The notes beneath the pieces were generated by a model. The model saw nothing but the letters and a program-made list of their open reading frames with translations, ran no database searches and was not told the origin of the DNA. Both the position numbers and the translations under genes were made by a program. A DNA stretch of 45,429 bases from AEGEAN-183 sp964614345 (GTDB taxonomy: Bacteria > Pseudomonadota > Gammaproteobacteria > Magnimaribacterales > Magnimaribacteraceae), in contig CAZTLP010000008.1 of assembly GCA_964614345.1 (NCBI GenBank), positions 1 through 45,429 on the forward strand, read 5' to 3'. How positions within the stretch are numbered: the first letter of the stretch is position 1; every line of letters begins with the position of its first letter. Positions 15,968 through 24,260 of this stretch are shown here, piece by piece.

Positions 15968-16353
15968 TCACCTTCTCCTATAACCAAGGCTAACGAATGA
16001 TCTTTAGTGTCAGAAATACTTAAAGTAAAATTTTCAAAACCACATTCCAACGCTTTCTTTTTTGCTTTTCCCTTAAGCTGTAAACAAGGATTACCGCCAC
16101 TTTCTCGTAAAACTTCTATGTTCTTTAGTGTGATCCCTTCTGAAAAACCAGTACCCAGAGCTTTAGAAACGGCTTCTTTACAAGCAAAGTTGTTACTCAG
16201 AAACGAAACTTTTTTTTCATAAGTTTTTTTGGCTTGATATTCTTTTTGCTCTTTTTCAGTAAGAACCTTTTTAATAAATTTATCGCCAAATTTTGAAATA
16301 GATTTTTCTACCCTCTTTTTTTCCAATAAATCTGTTCCGATTCCTTTAATCAT
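15964..16353 (-). CDS. acpS: holo-[acyl-carrier-protein] synthase
   Basis: This 129-residue phosphopantetheinyl transferase has IKGIGTDLLEKKRV (Mg-binding Asp near the start) and FACKEAVSKALGTG (catalytic Glu-Ala-x-x-Lys), the two AcpS signatures. It loads the 4'-phosphopantetheine arm of coenzyme A onto acyl carrier protein. It follows recO directly (2 nt). The pdxJ gene that lies between recO and acpS in Escherichia and Pseudomonas is absent here. Confidence 0.95.
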   Translation of the reverse strand: MIKGIGTDLLEKKRVEKSISKFGDKFIKKVLTEKEQKEYQAKKTYEKKVSFLSNNFACKEAVSKALGTGFSEGITLKNIEVLRESGGNPCLQLKGKAKKKALECGFENFTLSISDTKDHSLALVIGEGE

Positions 16354-16355
16354 TT

Positions 16356-17072
16356 TTAACTTCCTTGAAGGGAGAAATACTCTCTTATCTTCAGAGGTTT
16401 ATTACCTAGATGAAAGTCTATAGCTTCTCTCATAATTTGTTTAGATGCCGATAGACTTTCAGGGCTGCTCAAGTCTCCTTTAGAAAAATTGATGATGTCC
16501 TTTCCTGTGTAATGATTTTTTCTATTCGACTCATCATTTACTGGTTGAAAGCCAATTATAGGATCAAAGCCATAGAGTCCTTCTTCCTTTATTTCATTAT
16601 TGGAGTTGGCTTCGAATTTTAAATCAAGTCCGTAACCAATTTCTTTTAAGAGATTAAGTTCAAAGGTTCTGAGGTGAATCTCTAAATTTCCTCTCCCTGG
16701 TTCACTTAAACTATCACACACCTTTAAATAATGATCAAAAATTTCTGGGTGCGAATCTTCTTTCTCTAAAAGCTTTACTAATAGTTCGTTTAAGTAGACT
16801 AAAGAACTAAAGCTTTTTGGAGAGAGGTCAAAATATTTATTAAGTTCACAGTGAGTTAAGGTTTTAAGTTCACTCCTACCGCGACAAGAAATTAAGAATA
16901 GGCTTGAAGGGGTTTTTATCACACCTAGTTTATTCTTTGGTCGTTTTGCACCCTTGGCTATAATGGAAATCCTTCCGTAATTTCGTGTAAAAACATCTAC
17001 TATTAGACTTGTTTCTTTAAAAGCCCTTGTATGCAATACGATAGCTGGTTCGAGTGTTAGAGTTTTAAACAA
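16356..17072 (-). CDS. recO: DNA repair protein RecO
   Basis: This 238-residue protein has an N-terminal OB fold (PAIVLHTRAFKETSLIVDVFTRNYGRISIIAKGAKRPK), then a helical domain with VYLNELLVKLLEKED and FELNLLKEIGYG, and a C-terminal SKQIMREAIDFHLGNKPLKIREYF. The zinc-finger cysteines of some RecO proteins are absent, as in many gammaproteobacteria. RecO loads RecA onto SSB-coated DNA together with RecR. The start is TTG at 17072, overlapping the end of era by 8 nt; no upstream ATG fits. Confidence 0.93.
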   Translation of the reverse strand: MFKTLTLEPAIVLHTRAFKETSLIVDVFTRNYGRISIIAKGAKRPKNKLGVIKTPSSLFLISCRGRSELKTLTHCELNKYFDLSPKSFSSLVYLNELLVKLLEKEDSHPEIFDHYLKVCDSLSEPGRGNLEIHLRTFELNLLKEIGYGLDLKFEANSNNEIKEEGLYGFDPIIGFQPVNDESNRKNHYTGKDIINFSKGDLSSPESLSASKQIMREAIDFHLGNKPLKIREYFSLQGS

Positions 17073-17964
17073 CCTTATACCCCATAGAATTCATTGCCCC
17101 CTGGTCATTTGTCCAATCTTTTTTAACTTTAACCCAAAGTCTAAGCATTACCTTACTATCTAGTGTTTTTTCTAGATCTTTTCTTGCTGCTGTGCCTATG
17201 GATTTTAAACGCTTACCTTGTTCTCCAATAACTATGCCTTTCTGACTTTTTTTCTCAACATAGATTGTCGCGTTTATGGTTATTAATGTCTCTTCTTCCT
17301 TAAAACTATCTATTATTACTGTAAGTCTATATGGAACCTCATCTCCAACCCTAGTAATGCATTTCTCTCTAATTATTTCGCTGGCTAAGAACCTTTCTGA
17401 AATGTCTGCTACTTGGTCTTTAGGGTAAAGGTGATTGCCAAACGGCAATCTCGAAGAGATCTCTTCTTCTAAAATATCTATATTTTTGCCTTTAAGAGCC
17501 GATACAGGAATGACCTCTAAAAAAGGAAATAATTTTGAAACTTCATCAACAAATGGTATTAATTTTTCTTTTCTAGTTATCTTATCTATTTTATTAACGA
17601 CCAATATGACTTGATTATTTTCGTTTGGGACTTGCTTTAATAAATGCCTGTCTGGCTCTGAAAAATTAAGGGCATCAACTATAAAAAGAACTATATCCAC
17701 ACCTTCAATTGAAGATAAAGCAACCTTATTCATAAATTTATTTAGTACTCTTTGGTGTCCTTGATGAAAACCAGGTGTATCCACATAAATTATTTGGTTT
17801 CTTTCTTTGGTTTTTATACCCAAAAGTCTGTGTCTCGTAGTTTGTGGTTTTCTCGAGGTGATTGAAACTTTCTGGTCTATTAACTGATTTAATAAAGTTG
17901 ATTTGCCAACATTAGTTTTTCCTATCAAGGCAACCATGCCTATTCTTTCTTCTTTATTTTTCAT
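17065..17964 (-). CDS. era: GTPase Era
   Basis: This 299-residue GTPase has G1 GKTNVGKSTL, G2 TSRKPQTTRHRLLGI, G3 DTPGFHQG, G4 NKID, and a C-terminal KH domain with GIVIGEQGKRLKSIGTAARK. Era binds the 3' end of 16S rRNA and is needed for 30S assembly. It overlaps the end of rnc by 11 nt and precedes recO, the conserved rnc-era-recO order. Confidence 0.97.
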   Translation of the reverse strand: MKNKEERIGMVALIGKTNVGKSTLLNQLIDQKVSITSRKPQTTRHRLLGIKTKERNQIIYVDTPGFHQGHQRVLNKFMNKVALSSIEGVDIVLFIVDALNFSEPDRHLLKQVPNENNQVILVVNKIDKITRKEKLIPFVDEVSKLFPFLEVIPVSALKGKNIDILEEEISSRLPFGNHLYPKDQVADISERFLASEIIREKCITRVGDEVPYRLTVIIDSFKEEETLITINATIYVEKKSQKGIVIGEQGKRLKSIGTAARKDLEKTLDSKVMLRLWVKVKKDWTNDQGAMNSMGYKVV

Positions 17965-18613
17965 TATGAAAATATTCTTCTAGTAACAGCTTTGCAGCTT
18001 CCTGTTCTGCAATTTTTCTGCTCTTGCCCTTCCCAGTTGCTGATATATTCAATTCTGATGAAGTGCAGATGATTTCAAACCTATCTTGGTTATATTTCGG
18101 CCCATGATCTACCACTTTATATTTTGGTAAAGGTAAGCCTTGTTTTTGTAAAATTTCCTGCAATTGAGACTTAGAATCTTTCAAATCCTCTAACGGTTTA
18201 AGTTTTGAGAACTCTTCAAAGTAGAGTGTATCAAGAAACTCCTTTGTACCATCTAGTCCAGCGTCTAAAAAGATTGCTCCCACAACCGCCTCAAAAGCGT
18301 TTCCCACAATTGAATTATTTTTAGTAGATTCTCCTTTCCCCAATTGAACTGCTTGAGATAGTCCAATTGCCAGCCCTAAGTCATTTAAAAACTCTCTACT
18401 CACAAGACTTGCTCTTAATCGTGTTAGTTTTCCTTCCTGCAAGTCAGCATAATTTTCATAAAGCTTTTGAGTTATATAAAAGTTAATAATGGCATCTCCT
18501 AAAAACTCTAGTCTTTCATTATTTTTTGTAGAGGCGCTCTTATGGGTTAAAGCTAAATCAAAAAGCTCCTTATCAGAAAAATTTGACTTTAGCTTTTTAA
18601 GATTTGTAGACAC
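17954..18613 (-). CDS. rnc: ribonuclease III
   Basis: The RNase III signature NERLEFLGDAIINFYI and the second acidic site FLDAGLDGTKEFL lie in the nuclease domain. A double-stranded-RNA-binding domain (SQLQEILQKQGLPLPKYKV to IAEQEAAKLLLEEY) ends the protein. It cuts rRNA precursors and structured RNAs. I place the start at the GTG 18613, 8 nt after the lepB stop, giving 219 residues and an N-terminus like that of Escherichia (226). An in-frame ATG at 18694 would add 27 residues with no family match and would overlap lepB by 74 nt. Confidence 0.9.
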   Translation of the reverse strand: MSTNLKKLKSNFSDKELFDLALTHKSASTKNNERLEFLGDAIINFYITQKLYENYADLQEGKLTRLRASLVSREFLNDLGLAIGLSQAVQLGKGESTKNNSIVGNAFEAVVGAIFLDAGLDGTKEFLDTLYFEEFSKLKPLEDLKDSKSQLQEILQKQGLPLPKYKVVDHGPKYNQDRFEIICTSSELNISATGKGKSRKIAEQEAAKLLLEEYFHNEK

Positions 18614-18620
18614 AGGTAAC

Positions 18621-19625
18621 TTATTTGATTCGTCTGTTTCGTTGAAAATGAGGTAATTCTGAATAGGAACCCCAGTGCAACCAAATAAATTCACCTCGCC
18701 CTATAAGGTGTTCTTTTGAGAAATAACCCCAATCTCGGGAATCTAGACTATTATCTCTATTGTCACCAATAGCTAAATATTTATTGGGCGGTATTTCCCA
18801 AATAAAGTTCTCATATTCTTTTGTGCCCAGAATTCGCACAATATGATCAAAGCCGTTAATTGTTTCAAGATAAAGACTTTCTGCTTCATCTCGACTTAAA
18901 AGTTCTTGTTTAATCTTTTTATCATTTATAAAAATTTCATAGCCTCTTATTTCAACCTTATCACCTGGCAGACCTATCACTCTTTTAATATATTTTGTAC
19001 CTAGAGCAGTACATCTAGCTTTTTGTAATGACATAAATCTATTTAAGAAAAATTGACTATCTCTAACTGACATAGAAGACAGCTCAGGCCTGGCTTCTTC
19101 TGGCGTTGCTTTGCATAAAGTATGCGGCGGTAAAAAAACTGCAACCTCACCTCTTTCGGGCCACTTTTCTTTAGAAATTAACTTATTTATTGCCGGCAGC
19201 CTTATGCCGTAAGCAAATTTATTAACAAGGACAAAGTCTCCCACCTGTAAACCCGGCTCCATTGAGCTAGAAGGAATCTGATATGGCTCATAAGCAAAAG
19301 ACCTAATGCTTAAAATTATAAGTAAAATAAAAAAATAAGATCTACTTTCAGAAATCAAAATCTTTAATTTAATGAAGTAGCCTATAACCCAAGACAAACC
19401 AGCAAAAAAGGTTGCTCCAGTTAGAATTAATCCAAAATCTAAATTTAATTGAAATACCCTCCAAAGTAATAACAAGACAATAACAAACATAGACCCACTT
19501 GCTATCTTAGGACCTAAGTTATTTCCTTTAATGGTGAAAAAGATCCAAGAAAAGTAACTAATTAGTCCTAAAACTAACAATAGGATGAGTGTTTTATCCA
19601 TAACTAAAAGTGAAGAAAACTCCAT
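18621..19625 (-). CDS. lepB: signal peptidase I
   Basis: This 334-residue membrane protease has the catalytic Ser in QIPSSSMEPGL (S121), the catalytic Lys in YIKRVIGLPGDKV (K214), and the box GDNRDNSLDSRDWG. It removes signal peptides on the periplasmic face. The N-terminus has about four hydrophobic stretches (residues 11-30, 41-58, 64-84, 97-112), where Escherichia LepB has two membrane spans. An inserted loop near residues 165-210 also occurs in other gammaproteobacterial LepB proteins. It lies immediately downstream of lepA. Confidence 0.95.
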   Translation of the reverse strand: MEFSSLLVMDKTLILLLVLGLISYFSWIFFTIKGNNLGPKIASGSMFVIVLLLLWRVFQLNLDFGLILTGATFFAGLSWVIGYFIKLKILISESRSYFFILLIILSIRSFAYEPYQIPSSSMEPGLQVGDFVLVNKFAYGIRLPAINKLISKEKWPERGEVAVFLPPHTLCKATPEEARPELSSMSVRDSQFFLNRFMSLQKARCTALGTKYIKRVIGLPGDKVEIRGYEIFINDKKIKQELLSRDEAESLYLETINGFDHIVRILGTKEYENFIWEIPPNKYLAIGDNRDNSLDSRDWGYFSKEHLIGRGEFIWLHWGSYSELPHFQRNRRIK

Positions 19626-19626
19626 A

Positions 19627-21411
19627 TTAGTGATTAACCTTTAGTACAGACAGGAAAGCCTCTTGTGGTACTTCAACTTTACCAATCTTTTTCATTCTTT
19701 TTTTACCTGCCTTTTGTTTATCCAAAAGCTTCATTTTCCGCGTAACATCCCCTCCATAAAGTTTAGCAGTTACATTCTTTCTGTAAGCCTTTACTGTCTG
19801 TCTGGAGATTATCTTTCCTCCAATTGCTGCTTGTATCGCAACGTCAAATTGTTGCCTTGGTATAACTTCCTTTAGAGACTCCGTTAATTGTCTAGCCTTA
19901 GCTTGTGCCACTACTCTATGAACAATAGTTGCCAATGCATCTACTCGGTCTCCGTTTAAAAGTATGTCTAGTTTAATGACATCCCCTTTTTCATACCTAT
20001 CTAAAGAATAGTCTAAAGAAGCGTAACCTTTACTCACAGATTTAAGTCGATCAAAGAAATCTATAACTATTTCACTTAAGGGAATGTCGTAAACTAGTTC
20101 AGCTTGATCGGCAACATATCGTAAAGAACATTGCCTACCCCTTCTCTCGTTACAAAGTGCCATTACTGATCCAATAAATTTTTCCGGAACTAAAATATTA
20201 GCTTTTGCGATTGGTTCCATTATTTCATCAATCTTATTTGGCTCAGGTAAAGAACTCGGGCTTTCTATTCTTATTTCATTGCCTTCTTTATCTAGTATCT
20301 TATAAGCAACCGTTGGTGCTGTAGTTATCAAATTAATTCCATGCTCTCTGTTTAATCTTTCTGAAACTATTTCCATATGTAAGGTGCCCAAAAAACCGCA
20401 CCGAAACCCTGCGCCTAAAGCATCAGAATGTTCTGGTTCATAATGTAGAGAAGCATCATTTATGCACAATTTCTCTAGTGCCTCTCTAAAAGACTCAAAA
20501 TCATCTGCACTTTGAGGAAAAAGAGCAGCGTAAACCTGAGGATTAACTTCCTTAAAACCAGATAATTGCGGGGTATTAGAGTTGCTCTTTATGATGGTAT
20601 CTCCAACAGGAGCTCCTCTTATTTCTTTTATGGAAGCACAAACAAAACCAACTTGACCAGAAGTCAGTTCATTTAACTCTTTCCTCTTGGGAGTAAAAAC
20701 TCCCAGTTTATCAATAGAGTGCTTTTCTTTTTTAGAATGGACCTCAATTAATTCTCCCTTTTTTAATGACCCATTAACCACCTTAACCAAGGACACTACA
20801 CCCAAATAATTATCGAACCATGAATCTATTATGGAAGCCTGCAAAGGAAAATCAGTATTAGTTGAAGCAGCGGGAACTTCTCTGATTACTTTTTCTAGAA
20901 CTTCTCTTATGCCCGTTCCTTCTTTAGCACTTATACATGGGGCCAAAGAGGCATCTATGCCTATAATCTCTTCAATCTCTTTTCTTACTCGTTCGGGTTC
21001 TGCTTGGTCTAAGTCTATCTTATTTAATACAGGTATTATGGTAAGCCCTTCATCAACTGCACTAAAGCAAGTAGATAAAGTTTGAGCTTCCACTCCTTGG
21101 GAAGCATCCACCAATAAAATAGCCCCTTCACATGCTGATAAAGATCTTGAAACTTCATAAGAAAAATCTACATGACCAGGGGTATCTATTAGATTTAATT
21201 CGTAAGTTTCTCCGTCGTCGGCAGAATAATTCAAATTAACGGTCTGAGCTTTAATAGTTATGCCTCTCTCCTTTTCCAGATCCAGGGTATCTAAAACCTG
21301 ATCTGACATCTCACGATCAGTTAAACCACCGCAAAGCTCTATTATTCTGTCAGCCAGAGTAGACTTACCATGATCAATATGAGCAATAATTGAAAAATTT
21401 CTTATATCCAT
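19627..21411 (-). CDS. lepA: translation elongation factor 4 (LepA)
   Basis: This ribosomal GTPase has about 594 residues: G1 AHIDHGKSTLADR, switch II DTPGHVDFSYEV, NKIDLDQAEPERV, and the LepA-specific C-terminal domain (PRQQFDVAIQAAIGGKIISR, KKRMKKIGKVEVPQEAF). EF4 acts on stalled or mistranslocated ribosomes. MDIRNFSIIAH matches the usual family N-terminus, so I use the ATG at 21411; another ATG two codons upstream (21417) is in frame. Neither start has a clear Shine-Dalgarno site. Confidence 0.96.
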   Translation of the reverse strand: MDIRNFSIIAHIDHGKSTLADRIIELCGGLTDREMSDQVLDTLDLEKERGITIKAQTVNLNYSADDGETYELNLIDTPGHVDFSYEVSRSLSACEGAILLVDASQGVEAQTLSTCFSAVDEGLTIIPVLNKIDLDQAEPERVRKEIEEIIGIDASLAPCISAKEGTGIREVLEKVIREVPAASTNTDFPLQASIIDSWFDNYLGVVSLVKVVNGSLKKGELIEVHSKKEKHSIDKLGVFTPKRKELNELTSGQVGFVCASIKEIRGAPVGDTIIKSNSNTPQLSGFKEVNPQVYAALFPQSADDFESFREALEKLCINDASLHYEPEHSDALGAGFRCGFLGTLHMEIVSERLNREHGINLITTAPTVAYKILDKEGNEIRIESPSSLPEPNKIDEIMEPIAKANILVPEKFIGSVMALCNERRGRQCSLRYVADQAELVYDIPLSEIVIDFFDRLKSVSKGYASLDYSLDRYEKGDVIKLDILLNGDRVDALATIVHRVVAQAKARQLTESLKEVIPRQQFDVAIQAAIGGKIISRQTVKAYRKNVTAKLYGGDVTRKMKLLDKQKAGKKRMKKIGKVEVPQEAFLSVLKVNH

Positions 21412-21454
21412 AAGCATTAAGCATGTATTCTGCTTAAATTTGAGTAAAGGGTAA

Positions 21455-22855
21455 CTATTTTGTTAGTTTTAAGCTACGAAATGTTTGCACGCCATCACGA
21501 ACTATCCCAATCATAGCAACATCAGAGTTTTCTTTAGCTTTTTCTATTGCACTCGAAAGATCTCTTGTATTTCTTATTTTTTCATTGAGTAAATAGGTAA
21601 TAATATCTCCTTTGCGGATACCTTGTTCAGCTGCTAAGCCTTCTGGATTTACTTCTGTGATAATAACTCCATGGCCAATATTCATCTCCCTTCTTTCTTC
21701 AAAGGTAAGCTCTCGTACAACAATTCCTAGATCATTAGATTTATTACCTTGAGAAGTACTTGCGACACTAAAGTTTTCTGGTAGTTGACCAACTTCAATC
21801 TTTATCTTCTTTGTTTTCCCTTCTCTTATAACCTCAGCTTCTATTTTTGAGCCAGGTTTAACACTTCCTACTGTTTGAGGAAGATCCCCTGAATAGACTA
21901 TTTCAACTCCATCAAATTCCACAATAACGTCGCGAACTTGGAGACCAGCTTTTTCTGCAGGACTATCAGGCATAACTTGACTGACAAGAGCTCCTTTAGG
22001 AACTGACATACCTAAACTTTTAGCAAAATCACTAGTTACCTCTTGTATGCTCACTCCCAGCCAACCTCTTGCAACAGAGCCGCCTTCCTTAAGTTGGTTA
22101 ACAATGTCCATGGCGTAATCTATGGGTATAGCAAAAGACACACCCATATAACCACCTGATCTTGTATATATCTGTGAGTTTATGCCTACGACCTTACCTT
22201 CAAGGTTAAACAAGGGTCCTCCAGAATTACCAGGGTTAATAGCTACATCGGTCTGGATAAAAGGAACATAAGTGGAATCAGACCCATTGGGAATACTTCT
22301 TCCCTTTGCACTAACAATTCCTGCTGTGACCGAAAAGTTGAGCTGGAAAGGTGAGCCTATTGCGACAACCCATTCACCTACTTTTAATTGATTTGAATTA
22401 CCTATTTTTACTACAGGTAAATTATCTGCCTCAATCTTCAACAAAGCTAAATCAGACCTCTCATCTGAGCCTATTAATTCAGCCTTATATTCTCTACGAT
22501 CACTTAAACTCACAATAATTTCATCAGCTTCATCAACTACATGGTTATTAGTAAGCAAGTATCCATCTCTAGAAATAATAAAACCTGAACCTCCAGATCT
22601 TACTTCCCTCTCTCGTTGGCCTTGACTGGGTGGTTCCCCAAAAAATCTTTTAAAGAAATCGTCGTAAAAAGGATCATTAAACCCTCTCGGAGCATAATTT
22701 CTCCCTTTTACTGTCTTACTGCTACTTATATTTACAACAGCAGGAGAAGAAGCTTCGGCAAGTTCTGAAAAACTTGGTAATTGCTGATTAGCGCCTTGTA
22801 TGTTTAAAGAGATGAAAAGCGTAATTAAAGGAAAAAGAGTTAATAATTTACCCAT
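21455..22855 (-). CDS. mucD: periplasmic serine endoprotease, Do family (DegQ/MucD-like)
   Basis: This 466-residue protease has an N-terminal signal peptide (residues 1-21, ending near NIQGA). The trypsin-like domain has the triad H105 (TNNHVVDEA), D135 (ERSDLALLK) and S211 (NPGNSGGPLF). Two PDZ domains follow (about 265-360 and 375-460). It degrades or chaperones misfolded envelope proteins. Its place directly after the sigma factor and anti-sigma genes matches mucD of Pseudomonas. DegP, DegQ and MucD cannot be told apart by sequence alone, so the symbol rests on context. Confidence 0.93.
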   Translation of the reverse strand: MGKLLTLFPLITLFISLNIQGANQQLPSFSELAEASSPAVVNISSSKTVKGRNYAPRGFNDPFYDDFFKRFFGEPPSQGQREREVRSGGSGFIISRDGYLLTNNHVVDEADEIIVSLSDRREYKAELIGSDERSDLALLKIEADNLPVVKIGNSNQLKVGEWVVAIGSPFQLNFSVTAGIVSAKGRSIPNGSDSTYVPFIQTDVAINPGNSGGPLFNLEGKVVGINSQIYTRSGGYMGVSFAIPIDYAMDIVNQLKEGGSVARGWLGVSIQEVTSDFAKSLGMSVPKGALVSQVMPDSPAEKAGLQVRDVIVEFDGVEIVYSGDLPQTVGSVKPGSKIEAEVIREGKTKKIKIEVGQLPENFSVASTSQGNKSNDLGIVVRELTFEERREMNIGHGVIITEVNPEGLAAEQGIRKGDIITYLLNEKIRNTRDLSSAIEKAKENSDVAMIGIVRDGVQTFRSLKLTK

Positions 22856-22873
22856 AAAATTTTTTTATTTTAG

Positions 22874-23581
22874 TTACTTTAGTTTATTAATAGTGAAATT
22901 TGCATTTCTTAGAATCTGGGATTTCTGTTCTGATGAGATATTACCACTAACAGAAATGATAAAAACCCCACTATTAGTTTTTAAATAAGCGAGCTTAGGG
23001 GCTTGAGTGTTTCTCAATTCCGGCATACCTATGGATGCAGGAGATAAACTAACCCTAAAAGTTTTTCCATTTGAAGGAAGTCTATAATTTGCATAAACCT
23101 GGCCTTCATTTCCTGAGTTTAGATCCTCCAGAGTCACATTCATCCCCATCAGAGCTTTGTCTAATACTTGCATTGCCTGAGGACTGGCTATAGCTTGCTC
23201 GATTTTCTTAGAAGCCTGGGAAGCGAATATTTCTTCAGTAGACAAAGGATTTTCAGCTGAATTAAAGACTCCAAATGACAAAACAAGAACAAGGCACGCT
23301 GAAGCAGCAGCAACCATGGACAAATTAAATCCACTAATGTTCTTAGTATTACTAGGTTCGTAAGCATGTTCACCTAACTCTCTAGCAACTCGTTTAGAAA
23401 TATCTCTACCTAAATAACCTAATGATTCTTCCTTTAGTCCTGACTTAGTTATTTGCAGCTTCTTCCAATAATCTCTTAATTCCGGTTTGGTTTCTATTTC
23501 TTCTAGTACTCTCCTCGCTTCAAACTCAGAGAGCTCTCCATCCACCAAAGCAGATATTCTTTCTTTTATTCCTTCATTCAT
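22874..23581 (-). CDS. RseA/MucA-like anti-sigma factor, single-pass membrane protein
   Basis: This 235-residue protein has a cytoplasmic N-terminal anti-sigma domain (ISALVDGELSEFEARRVLEEI, residues 9-30, with a conserved WKK at 39-41). One membrane span follows at about 87-106, then a 129-residue periplasmic part. It should hold the RpoE-type sigma factor encoded just upstream at the membrane until regulated proteolysis. The gene overlaps rpoE by 4 nt (ATGA). No rseB/mucB gene follows. The last 60 residues include a beta-rich stretch, SGVFIISVSGNISSEQKSQI, that loosely recalls the C-terminal part of RseB. Confidence 0.85.
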   Translation of the reverse strand: MNEGIKERISALVDGELSEFEARRVLEEIETKPELRDYWKKLQITKSGLKEESLGYLGRDISKRVARELGEHAYEPSNTKNISGFNLSMVAAASACLVLVLSFGVFNSAENPLSTEEIFASQASKKIEQAIASPQAMQVLDKALMGMNVTLEDLNSGNEGQVYANYRLPSNGKTFRVSLSPASIGMPELRNTQAPKLAYLKTNSGVFIISVSGNISSEQKSQILRNANFTINKLK

Positions 23582-24204
23582 ATTCTTTTTGATCCTTTAA
23601 TTAATTCCACATGACTGCTTAGCAATGGGGAGATCTTTTCTTGAATTATTTCTCTACCCCTAAAGATTCTTGACCTTACTGTTCCAATCGGGCAATCGAG
23701 AACTTCAGAAATTTCCTCGTAGCTCAAACCCTCAAACTCCCTTAAAGAAACGGCAGTTCTAATGTCTTCAGGAAGATTGCTCAAACATTCAAAAATCATT
23801 TCCCTTAAATTATTAGCTTCTAGTATCTCTTCAGGAGAGCTCCCTCCTGGTATATCAAAAATATCCATCTCTTCTGAAGAAAGAACTTCTGATTCTAGAA
23901 GTTCTTTTTTTCTTTTCTTAGAAATTAAATAATTTTTAGCCGTGTTGGAAGTTATTCTATAAAGCCAAGTATAAAAAGCACTTTCCTCCCTGAAAGAATC
24001 TAATGATTTGTAAGCCTTGATGAAAGATTCTTGCGCCACATCTTCTGCTGTTGGTAGGTCTTTCACAAATTTCATTGCAATTCCAATAATCCTAGATTGG
24101 TATTTGAGAACCAAAAGGTCAAAGGCCTTGTAATCGCCTCTTTTAGCTCTCCTAACAAGTATTAGATCAATATCTTTGTTGCTCTTTTTCTTATCAGCTT
24201 TCAT
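23578..24204 (-). CDS. rpoE: RNA polymerase sigma factor RpoE/AlgU
   Basis: This 208-residue ECF sigma factor has region 2 with AFDLLVLKYQSRIIGIAMKFV and DVAQESFIKAYKSLDSF through FYTWLYRITSNTAKN, and region 4 with LPEDIRTAVSLREFEGLSYEEISEVLDCPIGTVRSRIFRGRE split by a turn. This is closely like Escherichia RpoE and Pseudomonas AlgU. It directs the envelope-stress response. A matching sigmaE-type promoter lies just upstream, so the gene probably activates itself together with the anti-sigma and protease genes. Confidence 0.95.
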   Translation of the reverse strand: MKADKKKSNKDIDLILVRRAKRGDYKAFDLLVLKYQSRIIGIAMKFVKDLPTAEDVAQESFIKAYKSLDSFREESAFYTWLYRITSNTAKNYLISKKRKKELLESEVLSSEEMDIFDIPGGSSPEEILEANNLREMIFECLSNLPEDIRTAVSLREFEGLSYEEISEVLDCPIGTVRSRIFRGREIIQEKISPLLSSHVELIKGSKRI

Positions 24205-24215
24205 AGCATTTATCA

Positions 24216-24243
24216 GGTAGACTTTAAAATAATCAAAAAGTTC
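24216..24243 (-). promoter_or_regulatory. sigmaE-dependent promoter of the rpoE operon
   Basis: On the minus strand, the -35 GAACTT (24238-24243) and the -10 TCTAC (24217-24221) are separated by 16 bp. The sigmaE/AlgU consensus is GAACTT-16/17-TCTGA. The predicted start, near 24210, leaves only about 6 nt before the rpoE ATG at 24204. Confidence 0.7.
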
Positions 24244-24260
24244 TTAAATTTTATAATTTT

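Noticed and set aside
18614..18694. 27-residue N-terminal extension of rnc
   Set aside because: It lies inside lepB and does not resemble RNase III; a GTG at 18613 gives the normal N-terminus. It cannot be fully excluded.
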